A DNA stretch of 64,000 bases from Aquabacterium olei. GTDB taxonomy: Bacteria > Pseudomonadota > Gammaproteobacteria > Burkholderiales > Burkholderiaceae_C. Positions 1-9,482 of the stretch are shown piece by piece. The position numbers and the translations under genes are program-made. The stretch spans positions 1,116,001 to 1,180,000 of the forward strand of contig NZ_CP029210.1 in the NCBI RefSeq assembly GCF_003100395.1, read 5' to 3'. Numbering within the stretch: position 1 is the stretch's first letter; each line of letters begins with the position of its first letter. Under the pieces are notes generated by a model. That model searched no databases. It was not told the origin of the DNA and worked only from the letters and a program-made list of their open reading frames with translations.

Positions 1-51
1 GCGGCCCGAGGCGATGCGGACGGTCTTCTTGGCTTTGGATGCAGATGCCAT
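1..51 (-). CDS. rpsT: 30S ribosomal protein S20, N-terminal fragment
   Basis: Only the first 17 codons lie in the window, reading leftward from ATG at 51-49; the gene runs off the left edge. The peptide MASASKAKKTVRIASGR has the basic, Ala/Lys-rich N-terminus of S20, a small-subunit protein that binds 16S rRNA. The divergent neighbour murJ supports the call, because rpsT next to murJ is a common order in Burkholderiales. A good promoter lies upstream on the same strand (141-170). Confidence is limited by the short visible fragment. Confidence 0.75.
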   Translation of the reverse strand, partial: MASASKAKKTVRIASGR

Positions 52-140
52 GATCTTGTGGCCCTGTAGATGCTCGGATCAACAGGCACAGCCTGCACCG
101 ATTCGCACCCCACGAAGGCGAGTTGGTTGGAAAGCCGACG

Positions 141-170
141 AGTATAACGCGAGCTGACACCCTCGGACAA
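141..170 (-). promoter_or_regulatory. Sigma-70-type promoter of rpsT
   Basis: Read on the minus strand, TTGTCC (170-165) and TATACT (146-141) are separated by 18 bases. Transcription would begin near 134 and give a leader of about 80 bases before the rpsT start at 51. The boxes are visible in the sequence; use as a promoter is inferred. Confidence 0.5.
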
Positions 171-202
171 GGGGGCGAGGCCGGGCGGGGGAGGGCGCTT
201 CC

Positions 203-208
203 TATAAT
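203..208 (+). promoter_or_regulatory. Perfect -10 box directly before murJ
   Basis: TATAAT at 203-208 is a consensus -10 box. Its usual start point, six or seven bases downstream, falls on or next to the A of the murJ ATG at 215. No good -35 box is seen at 180-186 and no Shine-Dalgarno sequence lies between the box and the ATG. The transcript may therefore be leaderless or nearly so. Confidence 0.4.
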
Positions 209-214
209 CGGTCG

Positions 215-1777
215 ATGAGCCTGCTGAAGTCCGCCTCCATTGTCTCGGTGATGACGCTCGCGTCGCGCATCACCGGCCTGATCCGCGAACTGCTGATCGC
301 CGCGGCCTTCGGGGCCAGCGCCACCACCGACGCCTTCAACGTCGCCTTCCGCATTCCCAACCTGCTGCGTCGGCTGTTTGCCGAAGGGGCGTTCTCGCAG
401 GCCTTCGTGCCCATCCTGGCCGAGAGCCGCACGCGCCAGGGCGACGACGCCACCCGCGACCTCGTCAACGCGGTCGGCACGGTGCTGTTCGGCGCGTTGC
501 TGGTGGTCTGCGTGGTGGGCTCGGTGGGCGCGCCGGTGCTGGTGTGGCTGATGGCCTCTGGTCTGAAGGACAGCGGCGGCTTCGACCAGGCGGTGGTGAT
601 GACGCGCTGGATGTTTCCCTACATCGGCTTCATGTCGCTGGTGGCCCTGAGCGCTGGCATCCTCAACACCTGGAGCCGCTTCGCCGTGCCGGCCGTCACG
701 CCGGTGTTGCTCAACCTGAGCATGATCGGCGCAGCGGCCCTGCTGGCGCCGTTCTTTCGCACCCGGGGCATCGAGCCCGTGTACGCGCTGGCGGTGGGCG
801 TGATGGTGGGCGGCCTGTTGCAGCTGGGCGTGCAGGTGCCCGCGCTGATGAAGATCGGCATGGCGCCCCGCATCGGCCTGACCTGGTCGCGCTTCAAGGC
901 GGCCTGGCATCACCCCGGCGTGGGCCGCATCCTGCGGCAGATGGCGCCGGCCGTGCTGGGTGTCTCGGTGGCGCAGGTGTCGCTGCTGGTGAACACGCAG
1001 ATCGCCTCGCACCTGGGCGCCGGGGCCGTGTCCTGGCTGACCTACGCCGACCGCCTGATGGAGTTTCCCACCGCCATGCTGGGCGTGGCGCTCGGCGTGG
1101 TGCTGCTGCCGCAACTGTCGCGCGCCCAGGCGAGCGGCGACACCGACAAGTTCTCGGGCCTGCTCGACTGGGGGCTGCGCCTCGTGATGCTGCTGGCGCT
1201 GCCCAGTGCGGTGGCGCTGCTGGTGTTCTCCAAGCCGTTGGTGGCCGTGCTGTACCACTATGGCCGCTTCAGCCCGACCGACGTCCAGCAGACCGTGCTG
1301 GCGCTGTCGTGCTACGGCGTCGGGCTGATGGGCCTGATCGGCGTGAAGGTGCTGGCGCCGGGCTTCTACGCCACGCAGGACATCCGCACGCCGGTGCGCA
1401 TCGGCATCACGGTGCTGGTGATCACGCAGGGCTTCAACGCGGTGTTCGTGCCCTGGCTGGGCCATGCGGGCCTGGCGCTGTCCATCGGGCTGGGATCGTT
1501 GGTCAATGCAGGCTGGCTGCTGATCGGCCTGCGCAAGGCCGGGCGCTACCAGCCGGCGCCGGGCTGGGCGCTGTTCGCGGTGCGTGTCGCGGTGGCGACG
1601 GCCTTGCTGGGGGGCGGGCTGTGGCTGGCGTCCACCCATCTGGACTGGGTGGCGCTGCGCAGCCAGCCGCTGGTGCGCATCGGCGCGATGGCCGGCTGCC
1701 TGGTGGCCGCTGCCGTGGTCTATTTCGGGGCGCTGGCGGCATCGGGCCTGAACCTGCGGCAGGCCATCCGGCGCTGA
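215..1777 (+). CDS. murJ: Lipid II flippase MurJ (MviN)
   Basis: MurJ is the inner-membrane MOP-superfamily flippase that moves lipid II to the periplasmic face for peptidoglycan synthesis. The 520-residue protein is of normal family length and is almost entirely hydrophobic helices, as expected for about 14 membrane segments. The N-terminus (MSLLKSASIVSVMTLASRI) is the standard MurJ start, and the family stretch RLFAEGAFSQAFVPIL follows near residues 53-68. The ATG at 215 has no ribosome-binding site, but the protein start is firmly supported by family resemblance. It is divergent from rpsT and convergent with radA. Confidence 0.95.
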   Translation: MSLLKSASIVSVMTLASRITGLIRELLIAAAFGASATTDAFNVAFRIPNLLRRLFAEGAFSQAFVPILAESRTRQGDDATRDLVNAVGTVLFGALLVVCVVGSVGAPVLVWLMASGLKDSGGFDQAVVMTRWMFPYIGFMSLVALSAGILNTWSRFAVPAVTPVLLNLSMIGAAALLAPFFRTRGIEPVYALAVGVMVGGLLQLGVQVPALMKIGMAPRIGLTWSRFKAAWHHPGVGRILRQMAPAVLGVSVAQVSLLVNTQIASHLGAGAVSWLTYADRLMEFPTAMLGVALGVVLLPQLSRAQASGDTDKFSGLLDWGLRLVMLLALPSAVALLVFSKPLVAVLYHYGRFSPTDVQQTVLALSCYGVGLMGLIGVKVLAPGFYATQDIRTPVRIGITVLVITQGFNAVFVPWLGHAGLALSIGLGSLVNAGWLLIGLRKAGRYQPAPGWALFAVRVAVATALLGGGLWLASTHLDWVALRSQPLVRIGAMAGCLVAAAVVYFGALAASGLNLRQAIRR

Positions 1778-1783
1778 GCCTTT

Positions 1784-1799
1784 CCGACCGCGCCGTCGG
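1784..1799. terminator. Short hairpin between convergent murJ and radA
   Basis: CCGAC (1784-1788) and GTCGG (1795-1799) can pair around a six-base loop in the 25-base gap between the convergent murJ and radA stops. There is no T-tract, so a role as terminator rests mainly on position. Confidence 0.25.
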
Positions 1800-1802
1800 G
1801 GA

Positions 1803-3176
1803 TCACATCAGCGAACGCACCAGCTCCATCGCCTCTTCCACGCGTTCCACCGCGTGGATGGTCAGCCCCTCGATGGGTTTCTTGGGCGCGTTGGCCTTGG
1901 GCACCACCGCGATCGAGAAGCCCAGCTTGGCGGCTTCCTTCAGCCGGTCCTGCCCGCGCGGGGCGGGGCGCACTTCGCCGGCCAGGCCCACTTCGCCAAA
2001 GGCGATGAAGCCTTTGGGCAGCGCCCGGGCGCGCAGGCTGCTCTGGATGGCCAGCAGCACGGCCAGGTCGGCCGCCGGCTCGCTGATGCGCACGCCGCCC
2101 ACCGCGTTCACGAACACGTCCTGATCGAAGCAGGCCATGCCCGCGTGGCGGTGCAGCACCGCCAGCAGCATGGCCAGGCGGTCGCGCTCCAGGCCCACGC
2201 TCAGGCGGCGCGGGCTGGGGCCGCCGCTGTCGACCAGGGCCTGGATCTCGACCAGCATGGGCCGCGTGCCTTCCAGCGTCACCAGCACGCACGAGCCGGG
2301 CACCGGCTCGCTGTGGGTCGACAGGAAGATGGCGCTCGGGTTGGTCACCCCCTTCAGGCCCTTGTCCGTCATGGCGAACACGCCGATCTCGTTGACGGCA
2401 CCGAAGCGGTTCTTGATCGCGCGGATCAGGCGGAAGCTGCTGTGCGTGTCGCCCTCGAAGTACAGCACCGTGTCGACGATGTGTTCGAGCACCCGCGGGC
2501 CGGCCAGCGCGCCTTCCTTGGTGACGTGGCCCACCAGCACCACGGTGCAGCCGCTGCCCTTGGCCACGCGCGTGAGGTGGGCAGCACATTCGCGCACCTG
2601 CGCCACCGAGCCCGGGGCGGAGGTCAGCTGGTCAGAAAACAGCGTCTGGATCGAGTCGATGACGCAGAAGGCGGGCTTTTCAGCCTCCAGCGTGGCGACG
2701 ATGTTCTCCAGCTGGATCTCGGCCTGCACGCGCACTTTTGAGCCATCCAGGCCGAGGCGGCGGGCGCGCAGAGCCACCTGGGCGCCGCTTTCCTCGCCGG
2801 TCACATACAGCACCGGCATCTGGCGCGACAGGGCATCCAGCGCCTGCAGCAGCAAGGTCGATTTCCCGATGCCCGGGTCCCCGCCGATCAGCACCACGCC
2901 GCCGGCCACGATCCCACCGCCCAGCACCCGGTCCAGCTCTTCCAGCCCGGTGGGCGTGCGGGCCACGTCGGCGGCTTCGATGTCGGACAGCGTCGTCACG
3001 GGCTGGGCGGCATTGAGCCCGCGGGCCAGCGCCTGCATGCGGTTCTTGCCCGCCGCTGGCTCGGCGCGCGTCTCTTCCAGCGTGTTCCAGGCGCCGCAGT
3101 GCGGGCATTTGCCCAGCCACTTCGGGCTCGTGCCGCCGCATTCGGAGCAGGTGTAGATCGTCTTGTCTTTGGCCAT
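1803..3176 (-). CDS. radA: DNA repair protein RadA (Sms)
   Basis: RadA is a RecA-like ATPase that promotes branch migration in recombinational repair. The 457-residue protein shows the full family layout: an N-terminal C4 zinc finger (Cys10, Cys13, Cys24, Cys27), Walker A GGDPGIGKST around residues 98-107, Walker B-like CVIDSIQTLF, the diagnostic KNRFG motif at about 255-259, and a C-terminal Lon-protease-like domain ending AMELVRSLM. Length and start agree with the family. It lies upstream of the thioesterase and alr on the same strand. Confidence 0.96.
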   Translation of the reverse strand: MAKDKTIYTCSECGGTSPKWLGKCPHCGAWNTLEETRAEPAAGKNRMQALARGLNAAQPVTTLSDIEAADVARTPTGLEELDRVLGGGIVAGGVVLIGGDPGIGKSTLLLQALDALSRQMPVLYVTGEESGAQVALRARRLGLDGSKVRVQAEIQLENIVATLEAEKPAFCVIDSIQTLFSDQLTSAPGSVAQVRECAAHLTRVAKGSGCTVVLVGHVTKEGALAGPRVLEHIVDTVLYFEGDTHSSFRLIRAIKNRFGAVNEIGVFAMTDKGLKGVTNPSAIFLSTHSEPVPGSCVLVTLEGTRPMLVEIQALVDSGGPSPRRLSVGLERDRLAMLLAVLHRHAGMACFDQDVFVNAVGGVRISEPAADLAVLLAIQSSLRARALPKGFIAFGEVGLAGEVRPAPRGQDRLKEAAKLGFSIAVVPKANAPKKPIEGLTIHAVERVEEAMELVRSLM

Positions 3177-3218
3177 GCCCCGGATTGTCGGCGATGGGCG
3201 CCTTGCGCTGGCCCGGCG

Positions 3219-3746
3219 TCAGTCGTGTGCGGGCGGGGCGTCGGGTGCCGGGGCGTCTGCGCCCCCCTTCTGGATGGCCTTGAAGCGGCGCTCCAGCTCC
3301 TGGCGCAACTGGCGGCGCAGCTTGGCGGCCTCGTAGCGGCGGCGTTCGTCGGCTGTGGTCGGTGTCAGCGGGGGCACGGCGGTCGGGCGGGCCTGGTCGT
3401 CCACGGCCACCATCGTGAAGAAGCAGCTGTTGGCGTGGCGCACGACCTGGGTGCGGATGTTCTCGGCGATCACCTTGACGCCGATCTCCATTGACGACGT
3501 GCCCGTGAAGTTGACCGAGGCCAGGAAGGTGACCAGCTCGCCCACATGGATCGGTTGCCGGAAGGTGACCTGGTCCACCGACAGCGTGACGACATAGCAG
3601 CCGGCATAGCGGCTCGCGCAGGCATAGGCCACCTGATCGAGCAGCTTGAGGATGGCGCCGCCGTGGACATTGCCGGAGAAGTTGGCCATGTCCGGCGTCA
3701 TCAGCACGGTCATGCGGAGCTGGTGTTTCTGGTCGTCTGTCTGCAT
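3219..3746 (-). CDS. Acyl-CoA thioesterase, hotdog fold
   Basis: This 175-residue protein resembles the single-hotdog acyl-CoA thioesterases of the YciA/BACH type, which release free fatty acids from CoA thioesters in the cytoplasm. The active-site helix is visible as GNVHGGAILKLLDQVAYACA near residues 25-44, preceded by a conserved MTPDMANFSG. The last roughly 50 residues are charged and Arg/Lys/Glu-rich, longer than the minimal hotdog domain. It lies 42 bases from radA and 54 bases from alr, all on the same strand, so co-transcription is possible. Substrate chain length cannot be read from sequence. Confidence 0.85.
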   Translation of the reverse strand: MQTDDQKHQLRMTVLMTPDMANFSGNVHGGAILKLLDQVAYACASRYAGCYVVTLSVDQVTFRQPIHVGELVTFLASVNFTGTSSMEIGVKVIAENIRTQVVRHANSCFFTMVAVDDQARPTAVPPLTPTTADERRRYEAAKLRRQLRQELERRFKAIQKGGADAPAPDAPPAHD

Positions 3747-3800
3747 GGTGGGGAGGGGAGGGGTGGGGCGCCGTGCCCCGGAGGGCGTCGGCTGAGGAGG

Positions 3801-4922
3801 TCAGGGCTGATGCGGCTCGATCACGTTCACGGGAACGCGGGCTGCCAGCGCGCACATCAGTTCATACGAGATCGTGCCGCAGGCATGGGCCACTTCGTCG
3901 ATGTCCAGCCGCGTGGCGTGCCCCTCGCAGTGCGGGCCCTGGCCCCACAGCGTCACCTCGCTGCCGATCTGCGCCTCGGGCACGGGGCCCAGGTCCACGA
4001 TCAGCATGTCCATCGACACGCGCCCGACCAGGCGGGTGCGGCGCCCGCCGACGAGCACCGGCGTGCCATCGGGGGCGTGGCGCGGGTAGCCATCGGCGTA
4101 GCCGCAGGCCACCACGCCGATGCGCATGGCCTCGTTGGCGGTGAAGCGGCTGCCGTAGCCCACGGTTTCGCCCGCCTCCAGATGCTGTACGCCGATCAGC
4201 TGCGAGCGCAGCGTCATCGCGGGGCGCAGATCCCAGTGGGCCGCATCGTGTTCGGGGTAGTCGGGCACGCCGCCGTACAGCATCACGCCAGGGCGCACCC
4301 AGTCACCACGCACCGTGGGTTCGGTGGCATGGCGCAGCACCGCGGCGCTGTTGCACAGGCTGCGCTCGCCACTGAGGTCGGCGGTGTGCGCCTGAAAGAC
4401 CTCGAGCTGGTGCGCAATGCCCCGCGGCGCATCCGCGTCGGAAAAGTGCGTGATCAGCGACACCTCGTCGACCTGCGGCAGCGCGCTGAGCCGGGCCCAG
4501 GCGTTGCGGAACGCGTGCGGCCGAAAGCCAAGCCGGTTCATGCCCGTGTTCATCTTGAGGAAAACGCGGTGCGGCCACTCCGTCTTGTGCTGCGCCAGCC
4601 AGTCGATCTGTTGCTCGCAGTGCACCACGTGCCACAGGCCCAGCCGGGAGCACATCTCCAGATCGCGGGCCTCGAACACGCCTTCCAGCAGCAGGATGGG
4701 GCCCCGCCAGTCCAGGTCGCGCAGGCGCCGCGCTTCGTCGATGTCCAGCAGGGCGAAGCCGTCGGTGGCGCGGAGGCCTTCGAAGACGCGCGTCAGGCCG
4801 TGGCCGTATCCGTTGGCCTTGACCACCGACCACACCTGCGCGTCGGGGGCACACGCTCGGGCGCGGCCAAGGTTGTGCTGCAGGGCGTCAAGATGGATCA
4901 GGGCTTCAATCGGGCGCGGCAT
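3801..4922 (-). CDS. alr: Alanine racemase
   Basis: Alanine racemase is the PLP enzyme that makes D-alanine for peptidoglycan. The N-terminal TIM barrel carries the PLP lysine in [10 protein letters not shown] (Lys35). The C-terminal domain has the [18 protein letters not shown] region, which contains the second catalytic base (Tyr), and [10 protein letters not shown]. At 373 residues it has family length. The start [18 protein letters not shown] is typical. It is divergent from lplT, an arrangement common in Burkholderiales. Whether it is the only racemase in the genome (Alr or DadX role) cannot be told here. Confidence 0.95.
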   Translation of the reverse strand: MPRPIEALIHLDALQHNLGRARACAPDAQVWSVVKANGYGHGLTRVFEGLRATDGFALLDIDEARRLRDLDWRGPILLLEGVFEARDLEMCSRLGLWHVVHCEQQIDWLAQHKTEWPHRVFLKMNTGMNRLGFRPHAFRNAWARLSALPQVDEVSLITHFSDADAPRGIAHQLEVFQAHTADLSGERSLCNSAAVLRHATEPTVRGDWVRPGVMLYGGVPDYPEHDAAHWDLRPAMTLRSQLIGVQHLEAGETVGYGSRFTANEAMRIGVVACGYADGYPRHAPDGTPVLVGGRRTRLVGRVSMDMLIVDLGPVPEAQIGSEVTLWGQGPHCEGHATRLDIDEVAHACGTISYELMCALAARVPVNVIEPHQP

Positions 4923-5117
4923 GGGGCCATTCTGCCAGTGCCCGGCGGCAACCTCGGGTCAACCCGCATGGGTAGGCGGTTCAACCGCACACCACCGTCA
5001 TCCCGGGCCCGGTGGTCGCATGCTATAACCGGCGGTTTGCTGGCAGTGCCGCCCGAGGGGCGGACTCGCGTGGCTGAATTCCCGTCTGACCTGAACCGTT
5101 GCACCTGACGCTCGCGC

Positions 5118-6401
5118 ATGAAAAAAGGCTTTTTCACGATCATGGCGGCGCAGTTTTTCAGCTCGCTGGCCGACAACGCACTGTTCGTGGCCGCGGTCGA
5201 GCTGCTGAAGTCCGGTGGGGCGCCCGAATGGCAGCGTGCCGCCCTGGTGCCCATGTTCGCGCTGTTCTACGTCGTGCTCGCGCCGTTCGTGGGTGCGTTT
5301 GCCGACGCCTGGCCCAAGGGCAAGGTCATGTTCCTCTCCAACAGCATCAAGGTGGTCGGCTGCCTGATGATGCTGTTCGGCAGTCACCCGCTGATCGCCT
5401 ATGCCGTCGTCGGCCTGGGTGCGGCCGCCTACTCGCCGGCCAAGTACGGCATCCTGACCGAGTTGCTGCCGCCGTCGCAGCTGGTGAAGGCCAACGGCTG
5501 GATCGAAGGCCTGACGATTGCCTCCATCATTCTGGGCGTCGTGCTGGGCGGGCAGCTGATGGGGCCGCTGATCGCGCCGCACCTGCTGGGGCTGGATTTC
5601 CCGATGCTCGACACCGGCGTCGGCACGCCGCCCGAGGCAGCCATCGCCACCCTGGTGCTGCTGTACGTGGTGGCCGCCGGGTTCAACCTCCGGATCCCGC
5701 GCACCAGCACGGCGCTGCAGCCCTTCGAGGGCAACCCGATCGAGCTGGTGCGTGATTTTGCCGACTGCAATCGCCGGCTGTGGCGCGACAAGCTGGGGCA
5801 GATTTCGCTGGCCACCACCACGTTGTTCTGGGGCGTGTCGGGCAACCTGCGCTATATCGTGCTGGCCTGGGCGGCTGTCGCGCTGGGCTACGACACCACC
5901 AAGGCCTCCTCACTGGTTGGTGTGGTGGCCATCGGCACGGCGGTGGGGGCCGTTGTCGCTTCCGTGAAGATGAAGCTCGACCGCGCCACGGCCGTCATCC
6001 CGCTGGGGGTGGCCATGGGCGTGCTCGTGCTCGGCATGAACTTCCTGCGCGACGTCGGCATCGCCGTCCCCTTCCTGATCATCCTGGGTGGCCTGGGTGG
6101 CTTCCTGGTGGTGCCGATGAACGCGCTGCTTCAACACCGTGGTCACAACCTGATGGGGGCAGGGCGCTCGATTGCCGTGCAGAACTTCAACGAGCAGGCT
6201 TGCATTCTGCTGCTGGGCCTGGGCTACAGCGCCCTGACCAACTCCGGGCTGTCGGCCTACGGTGCCATCACCGCCTTCGGGCTGGTGGTGGCCAGCGCCA
6301 TGTTCCTGATCGGCCGCTGGCACCGGCGCAACACGGTGCACCACCGGGCCGAGGTCGACCACCTGCTCGCCATCGCGCGCAGCGACGCTCACCATCACTG
6401 A
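5118..6401 (+). CDS. lplT: Lysophospholipid transporter LplT (MFS)
   Basis: LplT is a major-facilitator inner-membrane protein that flips lysophospholipids inward for re-acylation. The 427-residue sequence begins MKKGFFTIMAAQFFSSLADN, the family signature in which the N-terminal helix carries FFSSLADNALFV. About 12 hydrophobic segments follow, with the loop FADAWPKGKVMFLSN typical of this branch. In many enterobacteria lplT sits beside the acyltransferase gene aas; here the neighbour is alr, the usual betaproteobacterial context. A TATAAC (5024-5029) lies in the 195-base divergent gap, without a clear -35 box. Confidence 0.9.
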   Translation: MKKGFFTIMAAQFFSSLADNALFVAAVELLKSGGAPEWQRAALVPMFALFYVVLAPFVGAFADAWPKGKVMFLSNSIKVVGCLMMLFGSHPLIAYAVVGLGAAAYSPAKYGILTELLPPSQLVKANGWIEGLTIASIILGVVLGGQLMGPLIAPHLLGLDFPMLDTGVGTPPEAAIATLVLLYVVAAGFNLRIPRTSTALQPFEGNPIELVRDFADCNRRLWRDKLGQISLATTTLFWGVSGNLRYIVLAWAAVALGYDTTKASSLVGVVAIGTAVGAVVASVKMKLDRATAVIPLGVAMGVLVLGMNFLRDVGIAVPFLIILGGLGGFLVVPMNALLQHRGHNLMGAGRSIAVQNFNEQACILLLGLGYSALTNSGLSAYGAITAFGLVVASAMFLIGRWHRRNTVHHRAEVDHLLAIARSDAHHH

Positions 6402-6533
6402 AGCGGCGTGGCCGCGCGCCACAAGTCTTTACATCTCCCTGTCATCCCGCGGCGGCTGCGTGTCGTTGTAGACACATGCGCCTGCAGCGGCCACCCGATC
6501 TTCGGGCGGCTGGCGGACGCCGAGGAGATGAAC

Positions 6534-6950
6534 ATGCTGAACACTCGCCCCTTTGCCCATCTGGCCCGCGCCCTGGGTGCCGCCGTGCTCGCGCTCGGTG
6601 CCGCGACCGCCGCCCATGCGGGAGGTGGCGTCTACTGGTCGGTCAATGTGGACACGCCGATGCACGGCGCCGGCCGGGTCGGCACCACGTTCTCGAACAG
6701 CCCATACGGGGTGGTGGGCGGCATGCCGCACGTCGTCATGCCGGCGCCGGTCGTCGTGCACCAGCCGCGTGTGGTGTACGCGCCGCCGCCGGCCGTGGTG
6801 TACGCCCCGCCCGCGTACTACGGGCATCCCGGTCACGGTCATGGCGCCCGCTGGTGGGGCCATCACCACCGCCACCACAACCATCACCACCATGGTGGCC
6901 ACGGGGGCTGGCGGGGGCATGATGAGCGCCGCGGCCACCACGGGCACTGA
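6534..6950 (+). CDS. Small secreted histidine-rich protein
   Basis: This is a 138-residue protein with an N-terminal signal peptide (MLNTRPFAHLARALGAAVLALG..., predicted cut after AAHA). A Val/Pro/Tyr-rich middle follows (VVYAPPPAVVYAPPAYYG), then a C-terminal tail rich in His, Gly and Arg, with runs such as HHHRHHNHHHHGGHGG. The start at 6534 was chosen because GAGGAG (6522-6527) lies six bases before it; an in-frame ATG at 6528 would leave no spacing. The tail could bind Ni, Zn or Cu, but that is inference. Small PPAVVYAPPxYY proteins with His-rich ends are common and unassigned in Burkholderiales. Confidence 0.65.
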   Translation: MLNTRPFAHLARALGAAVLALGAATAAHAGGGVYWSVNVDTPMHGAGRVGTTFSNSPYGVVGGMPHVVMPAPVVVHQPRVVYAPPPAVVYAPPAYYGHPGHGHGARWWGHHHRHHNHHHHGGHGGWRGHDERRGHHGH

Positions 6951-6986
6951 GTTGCCGGGCCCGCGCCGCGCCCCGGGCTGACGGGC

Positions 6987-8561
6987 TCAGCGGCGTCGGC
7001 TGCCGCCGCCGAGCAGCGACCCCAGCACGCCGCGGATGATCTCGCGGCCCACGGTCGATCCAATGGTGCGCGCCGCGGACTTGGCCACCGTTTCGAGGAT
7101 CGAATCCTTGCGCCCACTGCCCTTCAGCAGGCCGCCAGCCACGTCGCCCAGCCAGCCGCCGGCACTGCCTGCCGCGTCCGTCGCTGCGCCCCGTGCCGCG
7201 TCGCCTGCCCCGCCACGCAGGGCCTCGGCGGCTTCCTCCTGCATCGAGCGAGGGGCGCCCCGTGCGGAGGCTGAATCGGGTGCCTGCGCCGCACGGCCCT
7301 TGAGCTTCTCGTAAGCCGATTCCCGGTCCACGGTCTTCTCGTACACGCCCGCCACCAGCGAGCCCGCGAGCAGCGCCTGGCGTTGCGCGGCCGTGATCGG
7401 CCCGATCTGGCTGCCCGGCGGCTGCACGAACACGCGCTGCGTCACGCTGGGGCGGCCTTTCTCGTCCAGCAGGCTGATCAGTGCCTCGCCCACCGCCAGT
7501 TCGGTGATGGCCGTGGCGATGTCCAGCCCCGGATTGGCGCGCATGGTCTCCGCGGCCGACTTCACGGCTTTCTGATCGCGCGGGGTGAAGGCGCGCAGCG
7601 CGTGCTGCACCCGGTTGCCCAGCTGGCCCAGCACCGTGTCGGGCACATCCAGCGGGTTCTGCGTCACGAAGTACACGCCGACGCCTTTCGAGCGCACCAG
7701 GCGCACCACCAGTTCGATGCGCTCGATCAGCGCGCTGGGGGCGTCCTTGAACAGCAGGTGCGCCTCGTCGAAGAAGAACACCAGCTTGGGCTTGTCCAGA
7801 TCGCCCACCTCGGGCAACGTCTCGAACAGCTCGGACAGCATCCACAGCAGGAAGGTGGCGTACAGCCGCGGGGCGTTCATCAGCTTGTCGGCGGCCAGGA
7901 TGTTGACCACGCCCCGGCCATCCACCGTCTGCATGAAGTCGCGGATGTCGAGCATGGGCTCGCCGAAGAACTGGTCGCCACCTTGCTGCTCGATCTGCAG
8001 CAGGCCGCGCTGGATGGCGCCCACGCTGGCGGCGCTGATGTTGCCGTACTCGGTGGTGAACTGGCTCGCGTTGTCGCCCACGTGCTGCAGCATGGCGCGC
8101 AGGTCCTTCAGGTCGAGCAGCAGCAGGCCGTTGTCGTCGGCGATCTTGAAGACCAGTTGCAGCACCCCTTCCTGTGTGTCGTTCAGGTTCAGCATGCGGC
8201 CCAGCAGCAGCGGCCCCATGTCCGACACCGTGGCGCGCACGGGGTGGCCCTGCTCGCCGAACACGTCCCACAGCGTCGTGGGGCAGGCCTGCGATTCGGG
8301 GGTGTCCAGTCCCCGCTCGGCGAGGATGGCGGCCAGTTTGGGGCTCACGGTGCCGGCCTGCGAGATGCCGGTCAGGTCGCCCTTGATGTCGGCGAGGAAC
8401 ACCGGCACGCCGATGGCCGAGAAGCGCTCGGCCAGCGCCTGCAGCGTGATCGTCTTGCCGGTGCCGGTCGCGCCGGTCACGAGGCCGTGGCGGTTGGCCA
8501 GGGCGGGCAGCAGGTGGCAGGCGGTGTCGCCGTGGCGGGCGAGCAGGATCGGATCGGCCAT
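6987..8561 (-). CDS. HerA-like ATPase, DUF853 (YjgR) family
   Basis: This 524-residue P-loop ATPase belongs to the DUF853/YjgR group of helicase HerA-like proteins; the cellular role is not established. Walker A is [18 protein letters not shown] near residues 28-45, and Walker B is [12 protein letters not shown]. Family stretches [13 protein letters not shown] and [31 protein letters not shown] are intact. The C-terminus is Ala/Gly-rich and ends in [23 protein letters not shown]. The ATG at 8561 ([11 protein letters not shown]) was preferred over upstream in-frame codons because it matches the family N-terminus and has GGGAG upstream. It is divergent from yebC. Confidence 0.85.
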   Translation of the reverse strand: MADPILLARHGDTACHLLPALANRHGLVTGATGTGKTITLQALAERFSAIGVPVFLADIKGDLTGISQAGTVSPKLAAILAERGLDTPESQACPTTLWDVFGEQGHPVRATVSDMGPLLLGRMLNLNDTQEGVLQLVFKIADDNGLLLLDLKDLRAMLQHVGDNASQFTTEYGNISAASVGAIQRGLLQIEQQGGDQFFGEPMLDIRDFMQTVDGRGVVNILAADKLMNAPRLYATFLLWMLSELFETLPEVGDLDKPKLVFFFDEAHLLFKDAPSALIERIELVVRLVRSKGVGVYFVTQNPLDVPDTVLGQLGNRVQHALRAFTPRDQKAVKSAAETMRANPGLDIATAITELAVGEALISLLDEKGRPSVTQRVFVQPPGSQIGPITAAQRQALLAGSLVAGVYEKTVDRESAYEKLKGRAAQAPDSASARGAPRSMQEEAAEALRGGAGDAARGAATDAAGSAGGWLGDVAGGLLKGSGRKDSILETVAKSAARTIGSTVGREIIRGVLGSLLGGGSRRR

Positions 8562-8636
8562 GACGGAAGGCTCCCGGGAAACTGAAAAAAACGGACCGGC
8601 AAGGCCGGGCCCGGCGGGAGCGGGCCGGCCAAACGG

Positions 8637-8671
8637 TAAAATCACAGTATCACTCAGCTCTGAATCAGAGC
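8637..8671 (+). promoter_or_regulatory. Putative yebC promoter and palindrome
   Basis: In the 188-base gap between the HerA-like gene and yebC, a TAAAAT hexamer (8637-8642) could serve as a -10 box for yebC. Fifteen bases downstream is a perfect interrupted palindrome, GCTCTGA-A-TCAGAGC (8657-8671), placed where an operator or a small 5'-leader hairpin would be. No regulator is suggested by the sequence. Confidence 0.35.
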
Positions 8672-8749
8672 CACACCCGTGCGCGCGCTGTCGGCAGGCA
8701 GGGCGCGCGCTGTCGTTCTCAGCACACAAAACACCCGGAGCACAACGCC

Positions 8750-9472
8750 ATGGCCGGTCATTCCAAGTGGGCCAACATCCAACACCGCAAGGGCCGTCAG
8801 GACGAAAAGCGCGGCAAGGTCTGGACCCGCATCACCCGTGAAATCATCGTGGCCGCGCGTCAGGGTGGGGGCGACCTCGCCATGAACCCGCGTCTGCGGC
8901 TGGCCATCGACAAGGCGAAGGCGGCCAACATGCCGGCCGACAACATCAAGCGCAACGTCGACAAGGCCACGGGCAACCTCGACGGGGTCACGTACGAAGA
9001 AATCCGCTACGAGGGCTACGGCATCGGCGGGGTCGCCGTGATCGTCGACTGCATGACCGACAACCGCGTGCGCACGGTGGCCGATGTGCGCCACGCCTTC
9101 AGCAAGCACGGCGGCAACCTCGGCACCGAAGGCTCGGTGGCCTTCCAGTTCAAGCACGTCGGGCAGTTCCTGTTTGCGCCGGGCGCCAGCGAGGACAAGA
9201 TCATGGAAGTGGCCCTGGAAGCCGGCGCAGAGGACGTGCTCACCCATGAAGACGGCTCGATCGAGGTGCTCAGCGCCCCGGCCGATTTCGAGACCGTGAA
9301 GAACGCTCTGGAAGGCGCGGGTCTGAAGGCCGAGATGGCGGAAGTCACGATGCGCGCCGAGAACAACATCGAGCTGACGGGCGACGATGCCGCCCGCATG
9401 CAGAAGCTGCTGGATGTGCTGGAAGACCTGGACGACGTTCAGGATGTGTTCCACAACGCCGAACTGAACTGA
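8750..9472 (+). CDS. yebC: YebC/PmpR-family protein
   Basis: This 240-residue protein belongs to the widely conserved YebC/PmpR (TACO1-like) family. Members have been described as DNA-binding regulators and, more recently, as ribosome-associated factors that ease translation at difficult stretches. The start [20 protein letters not shown] is the invariant family signature, and [33 protein letters not shown] follows in the middle domain. The length is standard. purD starts 10 bases after its stop and may be co-transcribed. Confidence 0.95.
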   Translation: MAGHSKWANIQHRKGRQDEKRGKVWTRITREIIVAARQGGGDLAMNPRLRLAIDKAKAANMPADNIKRNVDKATGNLDGVTYEEIRYEGYGIGGVAVIVDCMTDNRVRTVADVRHAFSKHGGNLGTEGSVAFQFKHVGQFLFAPGASEDKIMEVALEAGAEDVLTHEDGSIEVLSAPADFETVKNALEGAGLKAEMAEVTMRAENNIELTGDDAARMQKLLDVLEDLDDVQDVFHNAELN

Positions 9473-9482
9473 GATCCTTTCT

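Noticed and set aside
6860..6945. CAC/CAT-rich tandem repeats resembling a satellite
   Set aside because: They are His codons within the His-rich secreted protein, not a separate repeat element.
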